Shown: in pieces, positions 45,447 to 57,280 of the stretch | Numbering within the stretch: the stretch's first letter is position 1 | Layout: each line of letters starts with the position of its first letter | Assembly (NCBI GenBank): GCA_027575805.1 | Contig: JANBPU010000071.1 | Span: 1-64,000 of the forward strand | Origin: Mycoemilia scoparia | Lineage: Eukaryota; Kickxellomycota; Kickxellomycetes; Kickxellales; Kickxellaceae | Direction of reading: 5' to 3' | DNA: 64,000 nt | Notes under the pieces: model-generated | What the model was told of the DNA's origin: nothing | Seen by the model: the letters and a program-made list of their open reading frames with translations, nothing else | Database searches by the model: none | Program-made: the position numbers and the translations under genes

Positions 45447-45586
45447 GCTTTCCAGCAAAGGGAACAGACAGACAGCCTCAAGCATTCCCTGCAAATCAAC
45501 ACATAGCCCGTATATTTTGGCTGGAGTCTCAGCGATAATTGCTAGCATCCAAGGGAATGTGCCAGTACTGCCCTTTTGGAGGAGAC
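45447..45586 (+). mobile_element. Family B MITE-like repeat copy 3
   Basis: Starts ttccagcaaagggaacagac, ends tgcccttttggaggaga. Shared interior: cattccctgcaaatc, acatagcccgtatattttgg, gagtctcagcgataattg. The left end has lost part of the inverted repeat. Confidence 0.8.
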
Positions 45587-46191
45587 TCGCCCAGCTACTT
45601 TGTGGATATCTCTGGGAAGCTGCGCTTACACAATGGCGCCATTGCATTATGCAGCAGCCGGTGTATCGCGGCCTTGCTGCTCCCGACCACAATCAATGGT
45701 ATCTTGGGCTGGGCCTCCAGCAGCAGTGGTTTTGCGATCGGGCCTGTGTGGAGGCTGCTGGGAGGGTCGCGGGTCAGCCCAGCATGTTTTGGCCATTCTC
45801 GTGGCCACGAGCACCAAGTCTTGAATATCGATGCGGCCCGACGGCATGACTGCTTGGCGCAGGTTGGCTTTCACGTCACCAGTTTCTCCGAGTCCCTAAA
45901 TCAGATTTAATAAAATTGGTAATGTTTGCCTGTATGGGCCAATGCTCCAGACAGCATTGTTCGACCAAGAGCTGAGGCATGACCTCTTGCCACTCGCTGA
46001 TCGCTTTTCATGTGGTATTTGACAAATAATTGAGGTGCAATCGCTGCATCCAGAACCATTAGAACAAGCCTCTGTGCACATACCAGCAGCCTTTCTGGGA
46101 TGATTAGGTTAAGCGTTAGTTTCTAAAAAGTCCTTGGAACTTTTCCTCATGCGCAGCTGTGTGCTGCTCATGACCTCTCCTGGTTGCTGTC

Positions 46192-46199
46192 TATAAAAA
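46192..46199 (+). promoter_or_regulatory. TATA box of the small unknown gene
   Basis: TATAAAAA about 190 bp upstream of the ATG at 46388, followed by pyrimidine-rich sequence fitting a long 5' UTR. Confidence 0.5.
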
Positions 46200-46387
46200 G
46201 CGCCTCCCTCTTTCTACCACCGCCCGCATCTACAAATTCCCTCCAGTTTTCCCTCCCACCCCAACAAAGCTGTTTATAAACTCTTCTGTACTAAAGCGCC
46301 ACGAGCCTTGCCTCACACCTACTCGCTATATTCATAAGCCCAATTTCCATCCAGAACAACGCGAAGCGAACCCCTTTGCTCCACACA

Positions 46388-46840
46388 ATGTCTAAAGACA
46401 AAATAAGCGAACACGACAACTTTGCGCCGCACATTCAGATTGACCCATCCTTCAACAATGAGTACAAGCCGGAGGAGAAAAAGAGCAGCGAGCTATACAG
46501 AAGGGGCAGCCGCCGCATGTCGGACACGGGCGAGTTCTTTAACCCCCACGTGTCTAAGGTGACAAGTCGCCAGAGCATTGCCGCCATAGACTATGACTTT
46601 GACGGGATAAGGTCAGAGGATGTGACTTTGTGGAACAAATTTATGGCCTCCATGATCTATGCCTACGGAAAGCTTTCCGGCGACTCCATCCGGATTAGAC
46701 AAAGCGAGATCCTTCGTGCCACTGGCCGCTACCACACCGAGGAGGAGATCCTGGCGGACATATTTGTCCGGAGCCACCGTCCCTCTGCCGATCTCAATCG
46801 CTCCGGGGAAACGTTCACCAGGATCCAGACGCTAACCTGA
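46388..46840 (+). CDS. Small hydrophilic protein of unknown function
   Basis: ATG at 46388 (cacaATGtct) gives 150 residues. N-terminal part is charged and disordered (MSKDKISEHDNFAPHIQIDP, KSSELYRRGSRRMSDTGEFF). The C-terminal half looks folded (DVTLWNKFMASMIYAYGKLS, RQSEILRATGRYHTEEEILA, DIFVRSHRP). The RRGSRRMS and TSRQS stretches look like basophilic kinase sites. I recognise no family. A TATA box and long pyrimidine leader suggest a genuinely expressed gene. No intron seen. Confidence 0.65.
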   Translation: MSKDKISEHDNFAPHIQIDPSFNNEYKPEEKKSSELYRRGSRRMSDTGEFFNPHVSKVTSRQSIAAIDYDFDGIRSEDVTLWNKFMASMIYAYGKLSGDSIRIRQSEILRATGRYHTEEEILADIFVRSHRPSADLNRSGETFTRIQTLT

Positions 46841-47512
46841 TTGAATTGCAGATGCAGATGTTCAGTCCGGATATACTTACTACCTACCCCTCCTCCTTCC
46901 TTTCCTCTTTCTCTCTCTATACATAAGATGCTAGTTGATCTCCATTTTACCCTTCTGCTGTAGTAGTAGTAGTAGTAGTGGTGGTGGTGGTGGTGGCGGC
47001 GGCACCTCTCGTGTACAGCCAAGCAGCAACAACAATAGGAGCCTTCTTCCTTGTTGTAGTATTTGTCGACGTTGCAACTTACTCGCGCATCCCATATTAC
47101 CAGGATGTTTGGTTTCATTTGGTATTTTAAACAAAAGTGTGGGGATTTTGAGAAATGGTATAATGGATGGCGTCAGACGCAGCCCTATCGGCCTTGTTGA
47201 CTAAGACCCACACTCACTCACGCCGCCCATTTCCCACTTTTGTTTATCATAGGCGAAGATTTACCCTATTTCTAAATGCATCGTGTGGCATGCTTCTTGT
47301 TATTATTGCGCTGTGCTTTCCACTGCCACTCTCATGTGCGCGTGTACATTTAAAACCTTAAATTATGTCCAAGTGGTTTATTTACTTTTGTTTTATGAAA
47401 TAATAAAATTACATGAAAAATGGTATTTGGGTGAGATAAATGGGCCAATATTAACAAGTGATGATGGGGTAGAATGCATGTATTATTTGGGCTGACCAGC
47501 AGCAGCAGGTGG
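46841..47512. other. Intergenic with a trinucleotide microsatellite
   Basis: The convergent 3' ends of the small unknown and the GH16 gene flank this region. It includes a GTA/GTG/GCG trinucleotide tract at about 46961-47003, probably in the 3' UTR of the small unknown. No gene. Confidence 0.6.
46961..47003 (+). repeat. Trinucleotide microsatellite
   Basis: Runs of gta, gtg and gcg triplets in tandem over about 43 bp. Produces homopolymeric reading frames on both strands that should not be taken as proteins. Confidence 0.9.
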
Positions 47513-48361
47513 TCAGTATTGGTCGTCCGAGCCACCTTGGCCGCCTTGAGCAGGAGGCCTGGAGCCACCCGCGAGATATGGGGAATATCTTATCCAGTTG
47601 ATGAATGCACGGAAAGGTCCCCTGGAGTAGTCTGCCGGTGGGCCAGCCCACGCGCTGTTTGCGGAGCCGTCCCAGAGGCCAAAGTACATGGATCCGACAT
47701 CGCTGGGGAACTTGTCACGCATACCCTTTGTGACAGTTCTGCGGGGAACCCCGTTGAGCCACCACGAAATGTGGTCTTTGCTGTATTCGATTCCAAAGGT
47801 ATTTGCTGGCTTTGAAAAATCGACCTCATTTGGCTGGGCCGATATTGGGCATTGGTCGTTGTCTCCCTTTACATACTGGCCCTTCACATAGTAGATTGTC
47901 TGTCCGAGCGTTTTGTTCCACCCAGAGAACTCCCAGTCGATTTCGTCCGGACTTCCCAGGGCTGGGTTGTCCTTCTCTCTTCCGTAGAGGACAAAGGCCG
48001 TGATGATCCCGGTTGAGTCGACTATGTTCATGTTCATTTCCCACATGCCGCCTTCGGGCAAGTATTGGGGGTACCTGAGTGTTGGGCTGCAGTCTTTGTT
48101 GGCCTGCGAAAGAATGAGCTGGCCATTTTCTACGCTGACGCCTGACGGGCAATTAACAATTTCGAATGGATCCAGGCTGCTCTGGTCATTGAAGTAGAAC
48201 ACTTTTGCGTTGTTGAAATCGAAGTAAGGGCTTGGTATTATTCCCCTCTGTTTAGCACAGTCTCTGTTGGCGGTGGCTCCATGAACACCCGCGATTCCTA
48301 CTGCTGTCACGCCCAGGATGAATAACCGGAGCTTATGCAAAAAGCGGTCAGGCATATGCAT
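47513..48361 (-). CDS. CRH-family GH16 chitin-glucan transglycosylase
   Basis: CRH enzymes (Crh1/Utr2 in yeast) link chitin to beta-glucan in the cell wall. Single exon, 282 residues (Met1 or Met3 may start). Signal peptide LRLFILGVTAVGIAGVHGA is followed by mature sequence from about 31. The GH16 jelly roll includes PTLRYPQYLPEGGMWEMNM, GIITAFVLYGREKDNPALGS and the catalytic PDEIDWEFSG, with nucleophile Glu140, Asp142 and acid/base Glu144. Acceptor-side blocks are NTFGIEYSKDHISWWLNGVP, FGLWDGSANSAWAGPPADYS and FINWIRYSPY. The Gly-rich end GGQGGSDDQY has no hydrophobic GPI tail, so it is probably secreted. Paralog at 62322-63539. Confidence 0.92.
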   Translation of the reverse strand: MHMPDRFLHKLRLFILGVTAVGIAGVHGATANRDCAKQRGIIPSPYFDFNNAKVFYFNDQSSLDPFEIVNCPSGVSVENGQLILSQANKDCSPTLRYPQYLPEGGMWEMNMNIVDSTGIITAFVLYGREKDNPALGSPDEIDWEFSGWNKTLGQTIYYVKGQYVKGDNDQCPISAQPNEVDFSKPANTFGIEYSKDHISWWLNGVPRRTVTKGMRDKFPSDVGSMYFGLWDGSANSAWAGPPADYSRGPFRAFINWIRYSPYLAGGSRPPAQGGQGGSDDQY

Positions 48362-49084
48362 TTTTTACAAAGTAAGATGGAGAGAAAACTTGGACAAGTA
48401 TATAATGTGTCTATATGATACCGATGATATGCCAAAGCGAGAGCAGAGGAAGATGATGATGATGACAAGTGCTTCTTGAAATGAAAAGTTATCTTGCAAG
48501 TAGTAGAAGGGAGAATAGTCACATATTTATACACAAAACTGTGTACGTCTATGTAAGTATATAAACATATAATATATCGCATGCTGGGCATTTGCAGTTC
48601 GTGTACTTGAATACAGGAATAGATTTAAAATTGGCTTTGAATAATTTCCTACTTCCCAACAGCCACGATAGAACATCGCCGCAAACACTACAATCAAAAT
48701 CTATTTCCTGAACCATACATTAAAATCAAGGGTCTTTTACTGCTGATAGACCTGGTGCATATATCACACTCTATTGCAAATAAAGCATTTATTGTAAATA
48801 GTCATAATCTATTTTCAGCTCCAAAGCAAAGCCAAGTTTTGTGTAGAAACTTTGTGCTCAATCAAAATATTTCCCAAAAATGAAATGAGAGAAAGCCCCA
48901 TACAGTACCAAGCTTTTGTTTTTCATCAAAAATCTGCCAAATTGGTGATGGCCAGTGGTGGTCTTTGAGTCACTTCTCTATATTGTCCCTATTCAAAGAA
49001 TTGATTGCCATCTGGACGATTAAAAGCCTTTATTTATATACGCACATACACTCTCTATTTCTGGCTTTGCAAAAACATTTAGAT
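48362..49084. other. Divergent intergenic region between the GH16 and queuosine salvage genes
   Basis: 723 bp with start codons pointing away on either side. Contains a TATA-like TATAAATA on the minus strand (48524-48531) for the GH16 gene. Nothing else is recognised. Confidence 0.55.
48524..48531 (-). promoter_or_regulatory. TATA box of the CRH GH16 gene
   Basis: TATAAATA on minus, about 165 bp upstream of the ATG at 48361. Confidence 0.45.
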
Positions 49085-50740
49085 ATGCCTGTCACTTCAT
49101 TGATTCACACAAATCAACCATCAAGCGGCGGGTTTAAAACCAGGGTTTTGGCTTCTGCAAAGTATATCAACGAGGTATGTTCGTTATTTTAAAAGTATTA
49201 TCAACAGCGGATAAAGCAGCAAGAGATCATCTTATCTTTAAATGCACTAACACGATGCATACATGTACATGTGTTGATAGAACAGCAAAGATGTAACAGT
49301 GCCTTTAGAAAATATTGATTCTGCAGCACGAAAGGTAATGAAGGATTGGCCATGCATGCAAATTGGCGGGTTCTCTTTCACCCAAAGCAGCCAGGATTTC
49401 TTTCAAATGTGGTCACCAAGCATCTATTTAGGCCCAAATTTCTCAGTAGTATAATGCCAACGACAATAATATTAAATCGATGCGTTTCATACCTTAGATA
49501 TACGCCAGAATCCAGCAATTGCAATATTCTAAAAAGTCGTGGAAATGCCACCCTCTAAATCCAAAAGTGGCTGACAAGAGTGCTATTGACTGGTAAGCAG
49601 GTTGGAATCACATTGCAATTATTGATTTTATACTGCCGAAAAAAGGAACCGATATTCATTTTGAGCTACTGGCTGATACTGTGTGTGTGTTTATTAATAC
49701 TATCTTTTTTCAACAAAAAAAAGGATATTTGTAGTGGATACTCTAAACTTTTCGTTCTGGTCTGACCAGATCCAAAGCGATAAAAAGTATGCAGTAACTT
49801 TGGATGGAGTCAAATATAAGGGCTACTGGTCACTATGTGCTTGCATCAACAGAGGTAATAAATATATACATAAACTCGACTCTACTATTGAAAAATGCAA
49901 TTATAATGAGCCACATATAATGTATAATAGCAATCAGAAGAACATTAACTCACCTGTTCTGTGCAATTGGTTAAAGCGCTGCGTGAAGGAATCCCCATCA
50001 CCGATCCAAAGTACTATTCTGGTATTTCGAGGAATGAGTTTGATTACGTATTTCGCCAAGACGAAGATGAGGGAGTCGAGCCCATTCCTATGGCTGATGA
50101 TAGATACAATGTTCTCAGAGAGGCAGGAAAGGTCATAATGAGTAAATTTGGTGGATCATTTTCAAATTGCCTAGTGCAAAGCCAGAACTCGGCAATAAAA
50201 CTGCTAGAACTCATTGTATCCAACTTTGAAAGCTACCAAGATGAGCACACATTCAACATGCAGAAGGTCTATATTTATAAACGTGCTCAGATCCTTGTGG
50301 CCGATCTTTGGGCATGCTTTGAAGGCGAGGGTGTTTGCAGCTTTGATGATATTGACTGCATCACCATGTTTGCTGATTACCGAGTTCCTCAGGCACTCGT
50401 CCACTTTGGTCTTCTCAAGTACTCGCAGTCTCTGTACGATACTCTCAGGGATGGTGAGGATGCAGTTGAGGAAGGAAGAGCTGGCGATTGTCTCTTGCCA
50501 TCAGGGAGTCAGCTGGAAGTAGAGATTCGTGGCAATAGTATATGGGCAGTGGATTTAGTCCGAAGAAAAATAATCGATATTATGAGACAAGAACAGAAAG
50601 AGGGAGACGCGAAAAGCAATGGTAGCCAACCTCACATCAATGCAATCATACTTGACTTTTACATCTGGGACTACGCAAAGGAGCATGAGCAGCAGCTGAA
50701 AGACATCCCAATTCATCATACACGTAGCGTTTATTATTAG
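49085..50740 (+). CDS. QNG1: Queuosine 5'-phosphate N-glycosylase (Q salvage protein, DUF2419)
   Basis: Releases queuine from queuosine 5'-monophosphate so it can be reused for tRNA modification; the organism must therefore take up or recycle queuine. Five exons: [58 protein letters not shown] (through ADKSAIDW), [14 protein letters not shown], and a long last exon from 49961. Family signatures are [77 protein letters not shown] and [20 protein letters not shown]. The C-terminus [15 protein letters not shown] with HHTRSVYY is typical. Length about 350 residues. Confidence 0.9.
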
Positions 50741-51516
50741 AGGGTGGTTTAGTAGTATATTGCTTTATTGAATAAAAATGGCAAAAATAAACAAAAGGTT
50801 TATGATAAAAAGTTTAATGGGGCAAAAGAAGATGGTGGGCACTGTGCTTGGAAAGCGTCATAAACCCTGTTAATAGGTCTGCGAACCCTTGACTGAACCA
50901 GCGCGGAGACTTTTCCCTGCTCCGTTTCCGACCTCGGGCGTTACGCCTCTCTTCAATGACCTTCATACACCGATGCCTCCGCTAGTGTATGAATGCCAAC
51001 GCCAGACTCCAAGACGGACAGACCAATGGGCCATCATGATACCTCCTTGCAGTATGAGCCACCACCATTCTCAATATTGTTGGTGTGATTTCAAATATAT
51101 AGAATGTCTCATAGGTTGTGATCCGTGATTATGGGGATTGACATAAAATTAGGAATTTGGCTTGTCAATTTCTTTTTACTCCATATTTAAACAAAAAATT
51201 CCTAAACACAGACAAAAAGATATATAAAAAACTCTAAGCCAAAGCAATGATACTAAAAGCATTACAATAATGTATAATATATTAACACTTGAAACTATTT
51301 GGCAAAATATTTAAATAATAAATATTTTTCATGCTTACAGCCCATAACAGTAGCTTTAGAGTTTGTATTAATATCACCAGATCAAAATACCATTTTTCAT
51401 AGTTTTCTATGAAGCTTCCTAAAGCTGAAATCCTATCCTTTCCTGTATAATCCATACTCGCCAGAATTCTCTGAATAATCGCTTTTGAACACACACACAC
51501 ACACACACACACAACA
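50741..51516. other. Intergenic with CA microsatellite
   Basis: AT-rich region between the Q salvage gene and the WD-like gene. A CA repeat (about 51489-51511) ends 5 bp before the next ATG and must lie in that gene's 5' UTR or core promoter. Confidence 0.6.
51489..51511 (+). repeat. CA microsatellite next to a start codon
   Basis: About 11 CA units followed by acaATG. Length variation here would alter the leader of the WD-like gene. Confidence 0.9.
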
Positions 51517-53898
51517 ATGCATTCGGCCCCATCTGTAGAAGGGGGCTTTGGCAAAGCACCGAAGTTAGACTGGAAAAGAAGCTCAGCCCCATTTTCTGAG
51601 CAGCCCGGACCGATTCGGCACTACTATGAATGGGTAAAAGGAGTACCCTTGATGTATGAAATGTTTGAAGAATGGACCTTTGACAAAAAATTTCCAAAAT
51701 TCAAATACTGTCTAAGCTTTACTTGGCCAAACAAAAAATCATCTGTTGGGTTTGTCCATGTTGTCTTATCTGATACTCCCATCGGTCCGATAATGATTAC
51801 CCAGAGAGAGACTCTCAATAGTAACGAACTTAAAGCATTGGATAACCAGAGCTCCATGATAGTGAAAACGTCGATTCGGTTATCATCCTCGCTAAGTATT
51901 AATTTAGAATCTCTTGAAGACATAAGAGACAGCATTCACACTCCAAGGGTATTTACATTTGCTATATATATATTACATGCTGTATGGGTGGTTTTCAAAT
52001 AATATAAATGGTCATTGCTGGTGCTGTAGAGTTCAATGCCAACCGAAATAGAGACAGTAAATACATCTGTAACTTCGATAAAGTGAGTATGGCATGTTAT
52101 TTGGCGAAAGTCTTTGAGTGGGCATACTGATAACTTTTAATGCGTATATTTGACGTGTAGTATGACATCGGATGGAAATAATGTAATGGGCGCAACTCCA
52201 AACGGAATTTACATCTGGAATAACAATGAAAATACTTTGGTTCACACCATGTAAGTCACAATACTCATGATTCTGCATTAGTGCCACTCTTTAGCACTTC
52301 AACTAAATTTTGTGTGTGGGCTTATGTTAAATTATAGAAAATCGCCAAAAACATTCAATAATGTCTATGCCAGTGGTAAAAGGATAATTGCAGTTGGTGG
52401 TAGGCGATATTTGTATTTTATTGCCTTTGCTGTGTATATAAAAATATATGACATGACTTGTGAACCAATAAATCATGTACTGCCTTTATTATTAGCTTTG
52501 CAATCATACGTTTCGATTTGGTCTCAGGCGTCAGGATATAACTGGAAACTAGACAAAGTGTCTCCAATAAAATTTAGTAAGTCATTTAGGTTCATGGTTA
52601 TGTTATATTGGCCAAAGCTATTACAATTGCCTACTATTTTAGAATCGATGCCTAATGGATCACCATTTTTATTATATAGGCGAGCAAAAAGATAAAAAAG
52701 CACTAAAGCCAGCAATTACAGCCCTGGCTTTCGATAGAAATGATAAAGCTTTGGTAATAGGATGCGAAACTGGGAACGTGGCCTATAGAGATATAAAAGG
52801 CAATAAAAAGGATTTGGTATGTTAAATATTACACATATTATCCCATTTCTCTGTTAATGTGCATCAAGCTGATTAATAGCTGCGCTTCACTATAACAGTC
52901 TTTATATTTATATTTTTCTAGATAATATCTATCCTTTCTGGAGCCCCCATTACTTCTTTGGCAATTACTAATAATGATATAATCGTCGGAAGCACAAGTG
53001 GAAGGATGTTCTTGCTCCCTAGATCTGGGCTAAAAACACAGATAAAGGTGATTATTAAGGTTTCCAAAGTATTTGTAAATAATTGGTACTGGCTATCCAT
53101 TATTACTAAATCTCCATTTATATATATAGAAAATACCCCTACATCTGCCATCCCAGGGTACAGCACTCCTAATAAAGGCATGTCCATACGACCCAAGGAT
53201 TTTTGCTTGTGCCACATCAGACTATACTATATGTGTCTATTCAACAGTAAGTCAATTGAAAGAATATGAGAAACACAGCAGTATTGCCATTCATTATTAT
53301 ATCCCCAAATCATTTTGCATTGATGTAGAAAAAAATCAATGGATCGAACTTTTTATTCCAACATATCGGTCACAGGTAACTCAATAAATACTCCAAATTC
53401 TTTCTCTCTCAATATTGTCTTTGGTTTACAATGTTTTTAATAATCACAAACAACTTTTGGACTACTCATATATAAGGTCGGAAATAGTTGATATGAAGTG
53501 GTACCCTAAAGCGGATCACAAGTATGTCATTGGGTCTATGGAACTTGGGAATCAGAATAGATCAGGACGCCTTCAAGGTAAAAAATAAAAATAACAACAA
53601 AAACTGTTTTCCGTGGTGTATATATATACAACAGTAAGGATTTTGGAAACTTACGATTCTATATTTATTTGTAATTCTATATAATATATAGTTTGGAAGT
53701 TTAACGAACTTTTGCTTGAAGATCCAGAAAAATTGCCAGCAGAAGCCTCTGAGACTGAAGATGGAGAAGTAGATTACATGGAAATAGACTCTCCAAGTTC
53801 GTAAGTTGTTGTACCAAGAATACTGTACACCTTAGCAAAGTCAAAATCAACCATTTATACAATGCAGCCGGTTTGACATTCGTGCTTTCATAGTTTAA
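51517..53898 (+). CDS. WD40-like beta-propeller protein, unassigned
   Basis: About ten exons. The first encodes MHSAPSVEGGFGKAPKLDWK and, through residue 150, an N-terminal region rich in Ser/Leu. Later exons hold propeller-like strands: NNVMGATPNGIYIWNNNENT, PAITALAFDRNDKALVIGCE with TGNVAYRDI, GAPITSLAITNNDIIVGSTS with GRMFLLP, ACPYDPRIFACATSDYTICV with YST, and EIVDMKWYPKADHKYVIGSM. Each fits a WD repeat pattern, but few W-D dipeptides are present. The tail is acidic (ETEDGEVDYMEIDSPSS) and ends RFDIRAFIV then TAA at 53898. One intron (about 52400-52679) is long and carries open frames. Could be a nucleoporin or another scaffold. No orthologue recognised. Confidence 0.6.
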
Positions 53899-54080
53899 AG
53901 TTTAATAAAGCCATTGACCTTCCCCCCTCATCTCTTGGAGACCGCAGGCATATTCCAAACATTACTTTTTGGGATGTACATATAGTTTTGAATAAAGTAC
54001 TGTTACAAAAGTGATAGGTAGCCAAATGGATGTGTAAACCAAAAAGAGCACTGAGTTAGACCAAACACATGATAATGGCA

Positions 54081-55929
54081 TCAGAGGGCGAGGTAGGCTT
54101 CCTTGTTTTTGTAGTATTCATCGAATCGCATGCGAGCATAGGTCATGTAGTCAAAGTCGATATCAGATATGCTGGCCTGAACCAGGGCCCACAATCCCCA
54201 GTAGAAGTGTGAGGCAAGAGAAAATTTGGAGACCTCGATATAGAGTGACTCGAGTTCCTTTTCTTTCGGGATAGCTACAGTAACATTGGAAAGAATATGT
54301 ATATATATATATTACAGCCTGGGAGAGTAGACCACGAAGCGCCTCTATGGAATCATGCTGTGATTACTTACACTGGCTAAACTTTTCCAAGTAGGTTCTG
54401 AACCACTTGATCTGGGCCTCTTTGGATGGGTACCGCGAGTAGTCGCACTCAAAACCTATTTATTAGAAGTAAAACAGCCATGGTGATATGCATCCTTATA
54501 TGTGGAGATGGAAGTAAATAAACAGTAAGGGTGGCGACAGTAAACACATGCCAATAAACCTTACCAGCATATTCACAAAAGTGGTTTGCAATGTCAAAGC
54601 CACGGAAGTTGTAAGTGCCATACTCGTAGTCAATAAATGAGATTTCGTCTATATTCCAAGTCAATTAGTTAGCGCCAAGTACACACAAACACTGGTTGCT
54701 GCAAATAAGTCTCGAATGCTAAAATGACATACCTGTTTCCTCGTTGTAAATGACATTGGCAGAAAGCAGGTCATTGTGTGAAAACACCACAGGGGAATCC
54801 AGCAGAGTGAGCTCGCTTTCCAGAAGTTCAAGCTACACACACACACACACACATAACCATAGAAACAAATGCACATAATAAGAAAATGTTGGCTTCATTG
54901 TACATGTGCATAAACCCAACTATGGGGCCGTGAATGGGCATCATCTATCAAAGAGCATTGTGTCGGCTCTTCTGCTTCAGGAACAATGGCTAAAATATGA
55001 TGATGAAATCATTACCTCTGCCTTTATCTCATTCATATTAAATTGCTCCACAAACTGCTTTTGTTTATTAGGGTTGCTAAAAGTATCGGGAATATCATTG
55101 AGCCAATTATTTAAGGTAATGAAAAGCTGTGGATCCTGGCTACCAGGAAGATCAACCATGTGCCACCTGGCAAGCATAACTGCAATTAGCTTGGAAACGT
55201 GAGGGGTTCCCATCTCGGCGGGCTGCACAACTCTTCCAGGAATATACCCATACACCAGGCCATTGTCAAAGCGGGCATACAGTCTCGGACAAAGGCTTAG
55301 CCGAGCCAAGCCAGCCATAGTCTGGAAAAAGAATGCAATAGAGTGCCAAGAAACAATAAAAAATATGGATGGCGGGCGATGGTTGCCATCAAAGTGTGAT
55401 TATGCAAAAGGAGGTGAGCGTTGATAAAACGTACAAATGGAAATGCTAGGTTAGAGATAAGACCAAATGACGGACTACATGATGGCTAAGCAGAGATTCC
55501 ATAATACATGAATAGGCATTAGAATATATGGCCATACCTGCAACTCGTGCTTTCTATCAATAATTTTTTCGGAGTTTTTGCCATAGGCCCGGACAAGGAC
55601 GGTGGTCTCGAGCTTGGTGTTTCTACAGGCGACCACTAATTCACAGGCGCATTTGAATATTATGCTATGTTAGCTGCATGTATGCACATTTGAGACAGAG
55701 ATTGCTGTATTGCTATTGGCAATGTAAAAGCCTTACACTTGTTGGTTATTCCGTCCTTGCATTGGGCCAGCTTTAAATCCTTTGAGTCCCATTCGGGGAA
55801 CACCTTTGCAAGTAGCGCTACGGAATCCTCCATAAGCTGGTCATGATGAACCACATGCTTAATAAAGGGAATGTCGGCGGTCAGGCTTTCAAAAGTTTCG
55901 TCTCGTAGAGAAATAAGCGTGGAAGGCAT
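54081..55929 (-). CDS. EKI1: Ethanolamine/choline kinase
   Basis: First step of the CDP-ethanolamine or CDP-choline (Kennedy) pathway: ATP-dependent phosphorylation in the cytosol. About eight exons from MPSTLISLRDETFESL. Signatures are LKLAQCKDGITNK (nucleotide-binding loop), VLVRAYGKNSEKIIDRKHEL, CPRLYARFDNGLVYGYIPGR, the catalytic Brenner-type motif SHNDLLSANVIY and the metal site SFIDYEYGTYNFRGFDIANH (with FCEYAG after it). C-terminal helices include SHFYWGLWALVQASISDIDF and DEYYKNKEAYLAL. The GITN and DYEYG variants fit both kinases. The C-terminal WALVQA..S.IDFDY block and order lean to ethanolamine kinase. A CA repeat (about 54835-54853) is in an intron. Confidence 0.85.
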
Positions 55930-56825
55930 GCTGGGGACTGACTAAATGCGAATAACGAACGAGGACTGCTAACGAATATTAATTAAAGGAAAAGGCAAAG
56001 CAAGTAAAAGTAACAGGAATGAAAGAGAGAAAGCGAAGGAAATATCCGGGATTTTTTGGTGATCGTGTGCTCTTGGAAAAAGAGTGCGAACAAAAGCTGA
56101 AATGGCTGATGCACAATGCAGTATAGCAAAGTAAATAGTGCTTAGGAAAAAGATAGAGGCTGAGCGAAAACTGTTTTGGAGTGAGAGAGGTACAACAACA
56201 GGCCGTGAAAATCCCACCGCTATTGTCCAAAGGCTTGTGAAGGAGCCTTGCTTTGTGTGATGGACCTGATGTCAAATAGTCCGATCATGATCGTCACAAG
56301 ATCTCTCTCAACTCTCTCACTTTGTCAGTCCTATCCTCACAAAAAGACTTTAACACAAAGAATAGATATTAAACCACGATGCATAAGGTTGGCGGTAGAA
56401 CCCATCTTTGATGGTGCAAATCTGATATCAGCACAAAGACAGGTAGAAACGCCCCCATTGTGCGCAAGGTTACCTTGAGAGTAGGCTGGTTCTGGTATTT
56501 TCGGATTTTTTCTGTTCACATGCTCAGTCTTGCATAATAGCTACAAGCCATTCAGAGAAGGGTCTGTGTTTTTGTATTTACCATCCATTTTGACCCTGAT
56601 TTAAAAATAGAAATGACGGTGTACCTGTCACTACACAAGCTGCCCATATTGATGCCTATGCTCACAGTGGATACTACAGATATCCACATATAAGAAGCTA
56701 ATACGTGCCGAAGAGAACTCGGACAGGAGACAAGAGGCAGGGATTTATAGAGGCCAAAGCCACAAGGTGTTCTCTTGGACCTGCTTATTAAAAATAAAGA
56801 CGTGGCGTCAAGAAAGTCCTCGCAA

Positions 56826-56916
56826 TTTGGATCATAATTTTTGAAGTGAGAATGGTTATAGGGGCAAACACAGCCAAATGAGTGACTCTATAGCCCTTCA
56901 AAAATAACTACACATA
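56826..56916 (+). mobile_element. Family A MITE copy 6
   Basis: Left end ggatcataatttttgaag, right end gcccttcaaaaataactaca. Core ggttataggggcaaacacag then ccaaatg. About 91 bp, the shortest complete copy. Confidence 0.85.
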
Positions 56917-56995
56917 TTTGGGGGTTAGGCTATTATCTATCCATCAGGCGATGGGTATGGCCGATTGTTAGCGAAGGGTGCTGCCCATTTAGCAA

Positions 56996-57150
56996 GCTCT
57001 CCCTCAAAAAGGAGCAGGCAGATAGCTTATCATACACTGCTTGTAAAATCAGCCCATAAACCTGGCTATACATTTTAGCTTGCGGAATCTCGCAGTGATG
57101 ATTGGCCAGTACCCAGAGGAATCTCAACCTAGCGTCCTTTTAGAGGGGAA
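56996..57150 (+). mobile_element. Family B MITE-like repeat copy 4
   Basis: Left gctctccctcaaaaaggagc, right gtccttttagaggggaag, with interior aggcagata, cactgcttgtaaa, gatgattggccagtaccc. About 155 bp, more diverged and with a small insertion. Confidence 0.75.
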
Positions 57151-57157
57151 GTTTCTG

Positions 57158-57280
57158 CCATACGGCCAAAGTTCACAATGCTTTGGGCAAAATGGGTCCC
57201 CAGGAGCTGCATATAAAATATCTGAGGTCCCATTTCTGCCTACCATAGATTCGATCCCTAGTGATATCTTCCCATATACA
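57158..57280 (-). mobile_element. Family C repeat copy 2
   Basis: Reverse-orientation partner of 20813-20938. Ends ccatacgg and cccatatac. Begins only 7 bp after the family B copy. Confidence 0.8.

Larger units (their letters stand above)
44684..46387. other. 1.7-kb gene-free block with GC-rich patches and a family B copy
   Basis: Between the tandem PH gene and the small unknown gene, which are divergent. Has a pentanucleotide tract (gtggtgtggtgtggtgtggt, about 44735-44757), a cca/cac run (about 45200-45218) and the family B copy (45447-45586). Long frames on both strands reach 268 codons but have no domain and carry the repeat, so they are not called. Composition resembles 9880-13799. Confidence 0.5.

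Noticed and set aside
45043..45849. 268-codon plus-strand frame
   Set aside because: Runs through a family B repeat and a CAC tract, has mixed composition and no domain. A reading frame of this length is not surprising in GC-rich DNA.
46935..47204. Poly-Ser/Gly frame over the trinucleotide tract
   Set aside because: It is a microsatellite artefact beyond the stop of the small unknown gene.
52312..52695. 127-codon frame within the WD-like gene
   Set aside because: Most of it is intron. The true exons on each side join as VGG|EQKDKK in a different frame.
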